A stretch of DNA of 64,000 nt from the NCBI RefSeq assembly GCF_001618685.1, contig NZ_CP014342.1, positions 868,001 through 932,000 of the forward strand, written 5' to 3'. The stretch comes from Geobacillus subterraneus (GTDB lineage Bacteria > Bacillota > Bacilli > Bacillales > Anoxybacillaceae). The notes under the pieces were generated by a model. That model did not search any database, had not been told where the DNA came from, and was given only the letters and a program-made list of their open reading frames with translations. This document shows, piece by piece, positions 18,669-26,728 of this stretch (positions within the stretch are counted from its first letter, which is position 1; every line of letters begins with the position of its first letter). Both the position numbers and the translations under genes were made by a program.

Positions 18669-19813
18669 ACGGCGAAGAGAAACGATGGGAACAGACAAGC
18701 GCCCAGAGCGCGGCTTCAGATGGGCCGCCGCGCCGCCCGGAATGGGCGGACGGCGAGAGCGCGTCATCCTACGTGCACGCCGAACGCCCGCCGGCGCCAA
18801 AGCGGATCGTGAGGCGGAAAGAGCGGTCGGTGGACGAGTACGTCCAAGGGGTGCTCGCCGGCGACCGCACGATGTTGGCGCAGGCGATTACGTTGGTTGA
18901 AAGCAATGCGGCTCGTCATATCGATCTTGCTCAGCACGTGCTTCATGCCCTCCTTCCGCACGTCGGCCGCTCGATCCGCATCGGCATCACCGGGGTGCCG
19001 GGGGCGGGGAAAAGCACGTTCATTGAAGCGTTCGGGACGTTTTTGTGCGAACAAGGGCACCGGGTCGCCGTCTTGGCCGTCGACCCGACGAGCTCGTTGA
19101 CCGGCGGCAGCATCCTCGGCGACAAAACGCGGATGGAGACGCTCGCCCGACATCCGCTTGCGTTCATCCGTCCGTCGCCATCGGGCGGGGCGCTTGGCGG
19201 CGTGCACCGGAAAACGCGCGAGACGATGATGCTGTGCGAAGCGGCCGGCTATGACATCATCCTCGTCGAGACGGTCGGCGTCGGGCAAAGCGAGTTTGTC
19301 GTCCGCGGGATGGTCGACTTTTTCCTCCTGCTGGCGTTAACCGGCGCCGGCGACGAGCTGCAAGGGATGAAGCGCGGCATCATGGAGCTTGTGGACGCCA
19401 TCGTCATCAACAAGGCGGACGGTGATAATAAAGAAAAAGCGAAAGCGGCGCAAAAAGAATACAACCAGTTTCTCCATTACCTTCGCCCGGCCACGCCTGG
19501 CTGGGAGACGAAAGCGTACACGTGCTCGGCGCTGCTGGGCGAAGGAATCGCCGACATGTGGCGCGTCATCCAAACGTTCGTCGAGACGACGAAGCGATCC
19601 GGCGTCTTTTTCGATCGCCGCCGCCAGCAACAAAAAGACTGGATGCACGCCATGATCAAAGAATATATTGAAACGCGCTTTTTCGCCGACCCGGTCGTGA
19701 AAGAAAAGCTCCCGATGCTCGAAAACAGCGTCATTTCCGGCGCCAAGCCGGTCACCGCCGCCGTCAAAGAGCTGATCGAGGCGTATGAGCGGAAGCGAGA
19801 CAGTGAACTATGA
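18665..19813 (+). CDS. meaB: MeaB/ArgK-family GTPase, methylmalonyl-CoA mutase chaperone
   Basis: G3E-type GTPase that protects MutB and gates cobalamin loading. The 382 residues include Walker [13 protein letters not shown] (about 107-118), [19 protein letters not shown], the switch region [10 protein letters not shown] and the base-recognition VINKADGDN. Compared with typical family members it carries about 50 extra N-terminal residues rich in Ser, Pro, Arg and Glu. The ATGA overlap with mutB supports the chosen start, although internal starts exist. Last gene of the mut cluster. Confidence 0.93.
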   Translation: MNGEEKRWEQTSAQSAASDGPPRRPEWADGESASSYVHAERPPAPKRIVRRKERSVDEYVQGVLAGDRTMLAQAITLVESNAARHIDLAQHVLHALLPHVGRSIRIGITGVPGAGKSTFIEAFGTFLCEQGHRVAVLAVDPTSSLTGGSILGDKTRMETLARHPLAFIRPSPSGGALGGVHRKTRETMMLCEAAGYDIILVETVGVGQSEFVVRGMVDFFLLLALTGAGDELQGMKRGIMELVDAIVINKADGDNKEKAKAAQKEYNQFLHYLRPATPGWETKAYTCSALLGEGIADMWRVIQTFVETTKRSGVFFDRRRQQQKDWMHAMIKEYIETRFFADPVVKEKLPMLENSVISGAKPVTAAVKELIEAYERKRDSEL

Positions 19814-19842
19814 TATGATAAAGGGAAAGCGAAGGAGGTGTC

Positions 19843-20283
19843 ATGATGTTCCAATTTCAATTTCCACTGTACAATGATTTTGTAGAACAATCCCGCCGTG
19901 AAGCAGTCGAAGCCGGATTTGAAGAGCTGCGCACGCCGGAAGACGTCGACGCCGCGTTTCGCCGTCCGGGCACAACGCTTGTTCTCATCAACTCCGTGTG
20001 CGGCTGCGCCGGCGGCATCGCTCGCCCGGCAGCGGCCCACGCCGTTCACTACGACAAGCGTCCGGATCATTTAGTGACCGTCTTTGCCGGCCAAGACAAA
20101 GAAGCAACGGCCCGCGCGCGCGAATACTTTGTCGGCGAGCCGCCGTCCTCGCCGTCGTTCGCTCTGCTAAAAGACGGGAAATTGTGCGCCATGCTCCACC
20201 GCCACGACATCGAAGGGCACGAGCCGGTGGCGGTCGTGCAAAAGCTGCAGGCGCTGTTTGACGAATATTGTGAGGAAGTGTGA
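19843..20283 (+). CDS. brxB: Bacilliredoxin of the BrxA/BrxB (YphP/YqiW) family
   Basis: Removes bacillithiol from mixed disulfides on proteins in the cytosol. The 146-residue product contains the characteristic active-site Cys53-Gly-Cys55 in [10 protein letters not shown] and the DUF1094 fold pattern around it. AAGGAGG precedes the ATG. In B. subtilis yqiW (brxB) also follows the bkd genes, so the name rests on synteny as well as sequence. A terminator follows directly. Confidence 0.92.
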   Translation: MMFQFQFPLYNDFVEQSRREAVEAGFEELRTPEDVDAAFRRPGTTLVLINSVCGCAGGIARPAAAHAVHYDKRPDHLVTVFAGQDKEATARAREYFVGEPPSSPSFALLKDGKLCAMLHRHDIEGHEPVAVVQKLQALFDEYCEEV

Positions 20284-20290
20284 ATACAAA

Positions 20291-20323
20291 CCCCCGAAGC
20301 CAAAAAAGGCGTCGGGGGTTTTT
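20291..20323 (+). terminator. Rho-independent terminator after brxB
   Basis: CCCCCGA-AGCC-AAAAAA-GGC-G-TCGGGGG forms a long GC stem with a small internal mismatch, followed by TTTTT. Confidence 0.9.
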
Positions 20324-20387
20324 CATCGTCATGATTGTTTGTGATCATGTATATGAAGACTTGGATAAAGGCAAATAGCAATGCATA

Positions 20388-20396
20388 TGGTATAAT
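20388..20396 (+). promoter_or_regulatory. Extended -10 promoter of the kinase/HIRAN pair
   Basis: TG-G-TATAAT is a consensus extended -10 element without an obvious -35, 63 bp before the kinase start. The palindrome TGATCA flanks this region twice (20342 and 20420) and could be an operator, which is speculative. Confidence 0.5.
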
Positions 20397-20458
20397 AACT
20401 TTAAAATGGGGTTTTTTTGTGATCAATTTTTTAAAAACTAGAAAAAAGGATCATTATT

Positions 20459-21301
20459 ATGGGATTATGTGATGTTAGCGATTGGACAAAAGATGAAGAG
20501 CGGCAAGCCTCTGGTACAAGAGAGAAGTTCTGGTTGATCCATCCAGATAATACCCATCGGTATTTATTTAAAATTCCTAAGGGAAATACCGGAGAAGCGT
20601 GGGCGGAGGTTGTCGCATCAAAAATTGGTCAAAGGATAGGGTTAAATATGATGGAGGCCGATTTAGCCGTTTACGATGGAATAGTAGGGGTTTTGTCAAG
20701 AAATTTTGTTTTTGATGATGCAGAGTTTTATGAAGGCGGTGATTTATTCTTTACAATTGCGGAAGACTTTGATCGCTACAATCTAAAACATTATCATTTT
20801 CTTAATATAATAAAGGTGTTGTCTGAATTTCACCTTGAAAAAGAGTTTGTCCAAATTCCTATATTTGACGCATTAATTGCAAATCAAGATCGTCACTGTG
20901 ATAACTGGGGGGTTATTGTTCACCACAATGGTTACAAGCTTGCACCTATATATGATAATGGAGCGTCGCTAGGGTATCAATTGAAGGAAGAACGCATTCT
21001 AAAAATGTTTCAAGATCAAAGAATGTTTGATGCTTTTACAAATCGGAGCTTCTCTTTAATCGGACTTCCGCACAAAAGGAAGCCTAAATATAAAGAATTA
21101 CTAAGTTTCATTTATGAATTATATCCAAAGGAAGTGAAGAGGGAAATTGAGCGTATTAGTCAAATAAATATACAAGAAATCATAACTGTTTTCGATGGCA
21201 TTTCAGACAACATCATGAGTAAAATTTACAAAGAATGGGTATCAAAATTACTACAGCAGCGAAAGGAATGGCTTTTAAATTGGTATATGGAGGTGAGATA
21301 A
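20459..21301 (+). CDS. HipA-like Ser/Thr kinase lacking the HipA N-terminal domain
   Basis: Protein of 280 residues resembling only the C-terminal kinase part of HipA toxins. The catalytic segment reads NQDRH (Asp144 as general base) with Asn149 and, after a short insertion, APIYDNGASLG (metal-binding Asp166); a Lys38/Glu50 pair could complete the ATP site. The gene is clearly AT-richer than its neighbours and lies in an insertion between brxB and yqjA, two genes adjacent in B. subtilis, so transfer is likely. The next gene begins 1 bp after the stop. HipA kinases phosphorylate aminoacyl-tRNA synthetases; the target here is unknown. Confidence 0.8.
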   Translation: MGLCDVSDWTKDEERQASGTREKFWLIHPDNTHRYLFKIPKGNTGEAWAEVVASKIGQRIGLNMMEADLAVYDGIVGVLSRNFVFDDAEFYEGGDLFFTIAEDFDRYNLKHYHFLNIIKVLSEFHLEKEFVQIPIFDALIANQDRHCDNWGVIVHHNGYKLAPIYDNGASLGYQLKEERILKMFQDQRMFDAFTNRSFSLIGLPHKRKPKYKELLSFIYELYPKEVKREIERISQINIQEIITVFDGISDNIMSKIYKEWVSKLLQQRKEWLLNWYMEVR

Positions 21302-21302
21302 G

Positions 21303-22052
21303 GTGGTGCGCCCTTTTGTACTATGGTTAATTTGGCAAAATGAATGTACTCGTCAGCGATATCATGTTGGAAATTTAGTGCATGATGGAACAAAGTATGT
21401 ATTTTATTACGAACACAGCAGGAAAAGAAGAGGATTATTCGAGGCGCTGGAAAACGGTTATAAGCCCCATTTAGCCTTTCGGGATATGGAAAGAAAATAT
21501 GTTTCAGACAGATTATTTGGACCGTTTGAGCGACGTTTGCCTGACCGACGTCGCCCGGATTTTTTGGAAATTTTGCGCACATATGGTTTGCCACATGATT
21601 GTACAGATATGGATTTGTTACGAGCAACGGGTGGTAAACTTGCGACAGATTCTTATGAATTTGTAGCACCAATTTATGTATTGGGAAATCATTTCGATTT
21701 TGATTTTTATGTCGCCGGTTGGAGGTATTACGAGGGAGATCAAGTGATTCAAGATCTTAAAGTGGGAGATAAAGTGCATTTTCGGTTAGAGCCGGAGAAT
21801 AGGCGGGATGCTAAAGCGGTAGAAGTGTTAACAGATAAGGGGTGTAAGCTAGGATATATTCCTGCTTTCTATAGCGAGTTCATGTTTAACCTTATTCAAA
21901 ACAACGGATGTTATACGGCGAGAATTGAATCAATTCATGTTAAAGCTTTTCCTCAGCGTAAAGTAAATATAAATGTCTACGGCGTACTTCCCATGTCTTG
22001 TCAGACGCAAGGTCTTGATATGTTGCATCAAGTAGCGTTACAAGTGACTTAG
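21303..22052 (+). CDS. HIRAN-domain protein with HipA-N-like region, partner of the kinase
   Basis: Protein of 249 residues with two parts. Residues about 1-128 resemble the N-terminal subdomain of HipA-type proteins (FGPFERRLPDRRRPDFLEIL, then LLRATGGKLATDSYEF). Residues about 134-226 match a HIRAN domain: FYVAGW, a glycine-containing turn, RLEPENRRDAKAVEVL and KLGYIP, as in DNA-end or lesion-binding HIRAN modules. The GTG start uses GGAGGTGAG embedded in the end of the kinase gene, so the two are coupled. The kinase lacks exactly the domain that this protein supplies, suggesting a split HipA (HipS/HipT-like) arrangement. Function inferred, not known. Confidence 0.72.
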   Translation: MVRPFVLWLIWQNECTRQRYHVGNLVHDGTKYVFYYEHSRKRRGLFEALENGYKPHLAFRDMERKYVSDRLFGPFERRLPDRRRPDFLEILRTYGLPHDCTDMDLLRATGGKLATDSYEFVAPIYVLGNHFDFDFYVAGWRYYEGDQVIQDLKVGDKVHFRLEPENRRDAKAVEVLTDKGCKLGYIPAFYSEFMFNLIQNNGCYTARIESIHVKAFPQRKVNINVYGVLPMSCQTQGLDMLHQVALQVT

Positions 22053-22159
22053 GTTGTTCTCGCTGTTTTTGAAATGGTTTTTTCAGAATGAATACATCCA
22101 CAAAATCGAAGCGAGGCTGAAATATATCAAAAAAGAAATAATCGACCGTGACCGATGGA

Positions 22160-22380
22160 ATGAGCCTGACCGTGTTTGAACGGCTGATGGCGTATTTCGC
22201 CGGTGAAGAGGACATTCAAAAAGCCGTTTTGTTCGGCTCGCGGGCGCGCGGCACGGCCGCCGCAACTCCGCCATTGATTTGTGCATTGATTATACCGGCA
22301 AACAAAAGGGGAAAATCAACGAGGAGATTGACGAGATCGTCGGCGTTTACTCATGCCCCGCACTGTTTTCGCCGCGTTGA
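22160..22380 (+). pseudogene. Nucleotidyltransferase (MNT-type) remnant, frameshifted
   Basis: The frame opens MSLTVFERLMAYFAGEEDI and reaches the nucleotidyltransferase signature VLFGSRARGTAA, then must shift to continue as NSAIDLCIDYTGKQKGK and end at a TGA at 22378-22380. The catalytic SDID is changed to SAID, so the product would be dead even without the frameshift. Minimal nucleotidyltransferases pair with HEPN proteins in toxin-antitoxin modules. Just upstream, 22090-22180, another frame encodes a charged stretch (RLKYIKKEIIDRDRWNEPD) that could be a partner remnant. It forms the tail of the insertion. Confidence 0.68.
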
Positions 22381-22462
22381 CGAAGCGATTGGTCGGGCAA
22401 TCGAGTGCGGGCAGAAGACGATGGATGGAACGGCTGTTCACTGTACTTTTTTTTGTCTAGAT

Positions 22463-22499
22463 CGGTTTGTCCCGCCTGAGCGGACAGCCGTCTTTTTTT
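22463..22499 (+). terminator. Intrinsic terminator at the end of the inserted segment
   Basis: TGTCC-CGC-CTGA-GCG-GACA, extended by outer CGG/CCG pairs, is followed by TCTTTTTTT. It would insulate yqjA from the inserted genes. The bases from 22381 to 22632 otherwise hold only this and the yqjA ribosome site. Confidence 0.8.
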
Positions 22500-22632
22500 G
22501 CCCTTCCGCGGCGGTGGGGCAGGGGCTTGGCGATTGAGGGCGCGTGAGCTGAGGTGGCTCGTTTTTCCTTGCATCGAAAGCGCCGTCATCGGTACAATGA
22601 AGTCGGCAAACATTGGCAAAGGAGACGGCGCG

Positions 22633-23616
22633 ATGAAAATCGGCTATCGGACGTTGAAAACGGCGGTCGGGGCGGCGCTGGCGATCGCCATCGCTCAGTT
22701 GATCGGCCTTCACAACTTCGCTTCTGCCGGCATTATCGTCATTTTGTGCGTTCAAGTGACGAAAAAGCGGTCGCTGGAGACCGCGCGAGCCCGTTTGGCG
22801 GCGTGCGTTGTCGCGATCGGGTTTGCGGCGTTGTTTTTTGCCGTCTTCGGCTACCATCCGTGGACGATCGGGCTGCTGCTGTTAGTGTTTATTCCGGTGA
22901 CGGTTCGGCTGAAAGTCAACGAAGGCATTGCGACCAGTTCGGTGATCATTTTGCATTTGTATGCGGCCAAGGAGATCACATGGGAATGGGTCGTCAATGA
23001 GCTGCTGTTGGTCGCTGTCGGCATCGGGGTGGCGCTCATCGTCAACATGTACATGCCGAGCGCCGAGAAGCAGCTTAAAGAGTACCAGCGCATTGTCGAG
23101 GATTTGTTTCGCATCATTTTAAAAGAAATCGTGCGCTATTTGCGCACGAATGAGCTCGATTGGGATGGGAAGGAGCTGCCGCTGGCGGCGACGATACTTG
23201 AGCAGGCGAAAACGCTCGCGATGCGCCACGCCGACAACCAGCTATGGCGGAACGAAGACGAGTACGTCCGCTACTTCCGGATGCGCGAGCGGCAGCTGGA
23301 AATCATCGAGCATATGCTTCCGCTTGTGACGTCGCTGACGTACACGGTTGAGCAGCGGATGATGATCGCTGATTTTATCGACGAACTAAGCGATGCCATT
23401 CACCCGGGAAATACAGCCGATCGGTTTTTGCGGCGTCTTTCGGCGATGCGCGAGGAATTTAAGGAAATGCCGCTGCCAACGACGCGCGAACAGTTTGAAG
23501 AGCGGGCGGCGCTGTTTCATTTGGTGCGCGAATTGGAGCAATATTTAATCATTAAAAGTGGGTTCCAGCCCGGAAATGAACCAGACAAAAGGCGTCGTTT
23601 GTTGCCGCTTGGCTGA
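22633..23616 (+). CDS. yqjA: YqjA, aromatic acid exporter family (DUF939/FUSC-like) membrane protein
   Basis: Protein of 327 residues with an N-terminal membrane domain of about four to five hydrophobic helices (residues 8-150, for example AVGAALAIAIAQLIGLHNFA) and a cytoplasmic C-terminal helical half. This layout matches the ArAE_1/DUF939 family related to FUSC aromatic acid exporters; the substrate is not established. The ATG at 22633 follows AAAGGAG; longer upstream frames are unsupported. In B. subtilis yqjA directly follows yqiW, so it marks the right border of the insertion. Confidence 0.85.
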   Translation: MKIGYRTLKTAVGAALAIAIAQLIGLHNFASAGIIVILCVQVTKKRSLETARARLAACVVAIGFAALFFAVFGYHPWTIGLLLLVFIPVTVRLKVNEGIATSSVIILHLYAAKEITWEWVVNELLLVAVGIGVALIVNMYMPSAEKQLKEYQRIVEDLFRIILKEIVRYLRTNELDWDGKELPLAATILEQAKTLAMRHADNQLWRNEDEYVRYFRMRERQLEIIEHMLPLVTSLTYTVEQRMMIADFIDELSDAIHPGNTADRFLRRLSAMREEFKEMPLPTTREQFEERAALFHLVRELEQYLIIKSGFQPGNEPDKRRRLLPLG

Positions 23617-23699
23617 ACGAAGCGATGTGCATACCCCCGTCTTTGTCGGCGCACACTAAAGCTAAACGTCAGCAAATGGTGGGGGGCTTGATACTTGAT

Positions 23700-24206
23700 A
23701 TGCGTAAATCGTTAGCACTCTGCCTGCTGCTTAGTGTGCTGTTGGTTGCGCCGTTTCAGACGGCGGCGGAGATAAAGCCGCTTGTGATTGTGAACAAAGC
23801 GATCAACAAACTTGCGCTCGTCCGCGACGGTCGCATTGAGGCCGTTTATCCGGTGGCGACGGGGGTGAATGCCGAACTGACGCCGGAAGGGCTGTTTACC
23901 GTGACGGTGAAGGCGGAAAATCCGTACTATCGGAAAAAAGACATTCCGGGCGGAGCGCCGAACAATCCGCTTGGCACGAGATGGATCGGTTTTGATGCGC
24001 GCGGGACGGACGGGCGCATTTACGGCGTTCATGGGACAAACAACCCAGCGTCGATCGGCGGCTACGTTTCGCAAGGGTGCGTGCGCATGCACAACCGCGA
24101 TGTCGAGCATTTGTACGAACGGGTACCGATCGGCGCCCGCGTGCTCATTCTCCGCAGCAACGAGTCGTTTTCCGCCATTGCCAAGCGCTACGGCGTCCTC
24201 CAATGA
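23700..24206 (+). CDS. Secreted L,D-transpeptidase (YkuD domain)
   Basis: Makes or modifies 3-3 cross-links in peptidoglycan. The 168-residue precursor has a signal peptide (RKSLALCLLLSVLLV, cleavage after about TAA) and a YkuD catalytic domain with the conserved HGTN...SQGCVRMHN, where the Cys is the nucleophile. The ATG at 23700 is used because the signal peptide begins there; the GGGGGG upstream is rather far (12 nt), so initiation may be weak. The next gene downstream is on the opposite strand. Confidence 0.88.
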   Translation: MRKSLALCLLLSVLLVAPFQTAAEIKPLVIVNKAINKLALVRDGRIEAVYPVATGVNAELTPEGLFTVTVKAENPYYRKKDIPGGAPNNPLGTRWIGFDARGTDGRIYGVHGTNNPASIGGYVSQGCVRMHNRDVEHLYERVPIGARVLILRSNESFSAIAKRYGVLQ

Positions 24207-24209
24207 AGA

Positions 24210-24244
24210 AACGCAAGCTTTCTGTTTCGAAGCTTGCGTTTTTT
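24210..24244. terminator. Bidirectional terminator between the transpeptidase and prli42
   Basis: AACGCAAGCTT and AAGCTTGCGTT form a perfect 11-bp stem with a 9-nt loop, with T residues on the plus side and an A-rich flank that serves the minus strand less well. Confidence 0.88.
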
Positions 24245-24257
24245 CGCTAAAGAGAGG

Positions 24258-24350
24258 TTAAAACCACATGCTGATGCCGGCAAGGAGCGTCGTCAGCAGC
24301 ATGCAAATGAGCATTAAGTAAACGACGAATTTTTGCGTTTTGCGCGACAA
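24258..24350 (-). CDS. prli42: Prli42-like stressosome-associated membrane miniprotein (30 residues)
   Basis: A TTG-initiated frame of 30 codons encodes a charged N-terminus (SRKTQKF) followed by a single hydrophobic helix (VVYLMLICMLLTTLLAGIS) and a C-terminal MWF. This is the layout of Prli42, the Firmicutes miniprotein that anchors the stressosome to the membrane in Listeria. The ribosome site AGGAGG lies 8 nt upstream (complement of 24359-24364), and a well-spaced promoter lies further upstream. It is too short for routine ORF calling. Family identity is from memory of the sequence pattern. Confidence 0.8.
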   Translation of the reverse strand: MSRKTQKFVVYLMLICMLLTTLLAGISMWF

Positions 24351-24385
24351 CGGTTTTTCCTCCTTCCGCCCGCCGTTCTGTTTTT

Positions 24386-24414
24386 ATTGTAACCGTACGC
24401 AGCGGAGCGGACAA
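24386..24414 (-). promoter_or_regulatory. Sigma-A promoter for prli42
   Basis: On the minus strand TTGTCC (24409-24414) and TACAAT (24386-24391) are separated by exactly 17 bp, 36 bp before the start codon. Confidence 0.65.
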
Positions 24415-24498
24415 GAAAAAACAAAAAGAAGGATTTTTTGTCGAAACGGCGAATATACATAACGGTTCCGATTATTTCGCAGCAAAGGGGACGAAACG

Positions 24499-24921
24499 AT
24501 GCACGTAAAAAAAGTCGATCATATCGGCATTGCCGTCCGCTCGATCGAGAAAGCGCTTCCGTTTTATACGGATGTGCTCGGGCTGCCGTTTCTCGGCATC
24601 GAAGAAGTCGGGTCGGAGCAGGTGAAAGTGGCGTTTTTGCAAGCGGGAGAAGCGAAAATTGAACTGCTTGAGCCGCTGTCGCCGGAGAGCGCGGTCGCGA
24701 CATTCATCGAAAAGCGCGGCGAAGGGATCCACCATGTAGCACTTGGCGTCGATGACATCACCGAACGCATCCGCGAGTTGAAGGAGCACGGCATCCGTAT
24801 GATTCAAGAAACGCCAAAACGCGGCGCCGGCGGGGCATGGGTGGCGTTCATGCATCCGAAATCGACCGGCGGCGTGTTGTATGAACTTTGCGAACGGCCG
24901 AAAACGGAGGGACATCAATGA
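24499..24921 (+). CDS. mce: Methylmalonyl-CoA epimerase
   Basis: Converts (S)- to (R)-methylmalonyl-CoA, linking propionyl-CoA carboxylation to MutAB. The 140-residue protein has the paired vicinal-oxygen-chelate (glyoxalase) modules with metal ligands in VDHIGIAV, GIHHVALGV and a C-terminal Glu in GVLYELCE. It follows AAAGGGGACG and shares an ATGA overlap with pccB. B. subtilis yqjC is the equivalent gene, but that species lacks mutAB, so this organism has a more complete pathway. Confidence 0.93.
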   Translation: MHVKKVDHIGIAVRSIEKALPFYTDVLGLPFLGIEEVGSEQVKVAFLQAGEAKIELLEPLSPESAVATFIEKRGEGIHHVALGVDDITERIRELKEHGIRMIQETPKRGAGGAWVAFMHPKSTGGVLYELCERPKTEGHQ

Positions 24922-26468
24922 GCGACATGTACGATAAAATCAATGAATTATATGACCGCCGACGTGAGATTGAACTGGGCGGCGGCGACGAGAAAATCGA
25001 ACAGCAGCACGCGAAAGGGAAGCTGACCGCGCGCGAGCGGATTGACTTGCTTTTGGACGAAGGAACGTTTGTCGAACTGAATCCGTTCATCGAGCATCGC
25101 TGCACCGACTTTGGTCTCGGCGAAAAAAAAGGGCCGGGCGATGGGGTGGTCACCGGCTACGGGAAAATCAACGGCCGCACGGTGTTTGTGTTTTCGCAAG
25201 ATTTCACCGTTTTCGGCGGCGCCCTTGGGGAAATGCACGCGAAAAAAATTACGAACATCATGGATTTGGCGGCGAAAACCGGGGCGCCGATCATCGGTTT
25301 GAATGATTCGGGCGGCGCCCGCATTCAAGAAGGGGTCTTGTCGCTGGACGGGTACGGGCACATTTTTTACCGCAACGCCATTTACTCCGGCGTCATTCCG
25401 CAAATTTCCGTCATCATGGGGCCGTGCGCCGGCGGGGCCGTCTATTCGCCGGCTATCACCGATTTTGTGTTCATGGTCGAAAAAACGAGCCAAATGTTCA
25501 TCACTGGCCCGAAAGTGATTGAAGCGGTGACCGGGGAGAAAATCAGCGCCGAAGATTTAGGCGGCGCCCGCGTGCACAACACGATCAGCGGCAACGCCCA
25601 TTTTGCGGCGGCGAATGAGAAGGAGGCGCTCGCCGAGGTGCGGCGGCTGCTTGGCTATTTGCCGTCAAACAATCACGAAAAGCCGCCGTTTGGCCCGATT
25701 CCGGACGGGGACGACTACCGGCCCGATTTGGCCGACGTCGTGCCGATTGACGCCGTTCGCCCGTACGATGTGCGCCATGTGATCGCCCACGTCGTCGATG
25801 ACGGTTCGTTTCTGGAAGTGCAAAAAGATTTTGCGAAAAACATCGTGGTCGGTTTTGCCCGCATCAAAGGTGAAGTGGTGGGGCTTGTGTGCAACCAGCC
25901 GAAGTTTATGGCTGGCGGCCTTGACATCGATTCGTCCGACAAAGCGGCGCGGTTCATCCGCTTTTGCGATTCGTTCAACATCCCGATCATTACGTTTGAG
26001 GACGTCACCGGCTTTTTCCCGGGCGTCAAGCAGGAGCACGGCGGCATCATCCGCCATGGGGCGAAAATTTTGTACGCCTACTCGGAAGCAACGGTGCCGA
26101 AAATTACGGTCATTTTGCGGAAAGCGTACGGCGGCGCGTACGTCGCCTTAAACAGCAAATCGATCGGCGCCGATGTCGTCTATGCGTGGCCGAACGCCGA
26201 AGTGGCCGTCATGGGGCCTCAAGGGGCGGCGAACATTATTTTCGCCAGTGAAATCGAAAACAGCCCGAACCCGGAAGCGACGCGGGCGCAAAAGATTGAA
26301 GAATACCGGGAAACCTTCGCCAACCCGTACGTCGCCGCCAAATACGGGATGATCGATGACGTCATCGACCCGCGCGACACGAGAATCAAGCTCATCCAGG
26401 CGCTCGAGATGCTTCGCCATAAGCATGAAGAGCGGCCGAAGAAAAAGCATGGCAACATTCCGCTGTAA
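24918..26468 (+). CDS. pccB: Propionyl-/methylmalonyl-CoA carboxyltransferase (beta) subunit
   Basis: Carboxyltransferase of the crotonase fold, 516 residues from the ATG overlapping the mce stop. Typical stretches are GKLTARERIDLLLDEGTF, QDFTVFGGALGEMHAKK, NDSGGARIQEGV and RKAYGGAYVALNSK, with two glycine-rich oxyanion regions. It could act in propionyl-CoA carboxylase or in a decarboxylase; no biotin carboxylase or biotin carrier gene is in the window, so its partner must be encoded elsewhere. Corresponds to B. subtilis yqjD. Confidence 0.92.
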   Translation: MSDMYDKINELYDRRREIELGGGDEKIEQQHAKGKLTARERIDLLLDEGTFVELNPFIEHRCTDFGLGEKKGPGDGVVTGYGKINGRTVFVFSQDFTVFGGALGEMHAKKITNIMDLAAKTGAPIIGLNDSGGARIQEGVLSLDGYGHIFYRNAIYSGVIPQISVIMGPCAGGAVYSPAITDFVFMVEKTSQMFITGPKVIEAVTGEKISAEDLGGARVHNTISGNAHFAAANEKEALAEVRRLLGYLPSNNHEKPPFGPIPDGDDYRPDLADVVPIDAVRPYDVRHVIAHVVDDGSFLEVQKDFAKNIVVGFARIKGEVVGLVCNQPKFMAGGLDIDSSDKAARFIRFCDSFNIPIITFEDVTGFFPGVKQEHGGIIRHGAKILYAYSEATVPKITVILRKAYGGAYVALNSKSIGADVVYAWPNAEVAVMGPQGAANIIFASEIENSPNPEATRAQKIEEYRETFANPYVAAKYGMIDDVIDPRDTRIKLIQALEMLRHKHEERPKKKHGNIPL

Positions 26469-26493
26469 AAACGGGGTCAAGGGGCCCCGTTTT
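26468..26493 (+). terminator. Terminator after mce-pccB
   Basis: AAAACGGGG and CCCCGTTTT form a perfect 9-bp stem around an 8-nt loop immediately after the pccB stop, ending in TTTT. Confidence 0.82.
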
Positions 26494-26664
26494 GTTGCTT
26501 GGCCTCCATTTTCGCATACGGATTGGCGTCCATCAGGCTCATTCCGCTGCTGCGCCTTCCCATTGCTCACGGATTTTTTTCGTCTGTCGAACCCGGGAGC
26601 TCGCGCCCGCGCATTGCGAACGCGGCTGTCAGCGCTGTGCGTGCCGATCGTTCCGGCGTCCGGT

Positions 26665-26694
26665 TTGGCGTTGAGTGGAAACTTCCGGTATACT
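26665..26694 (+). promoter_or_regulatory. Candidate sigma-A promoter of yqjE
   Basis: TTGGCG (26665-26670) and TATACT (26689-26694) are 18 bp apart, 34 bp before the start codon. Confidence 0.45.
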
Positions 26695-26728
26695 TGAAGT
26701 GGAATCTATACATAGGAGGAAGAAACGG

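Noticed and set aside
24240-24260. Second gene between the transpeptidase and mce on the plus strand
   Set aside because: The only supported frame is the minus-strand Prli42-like gene.
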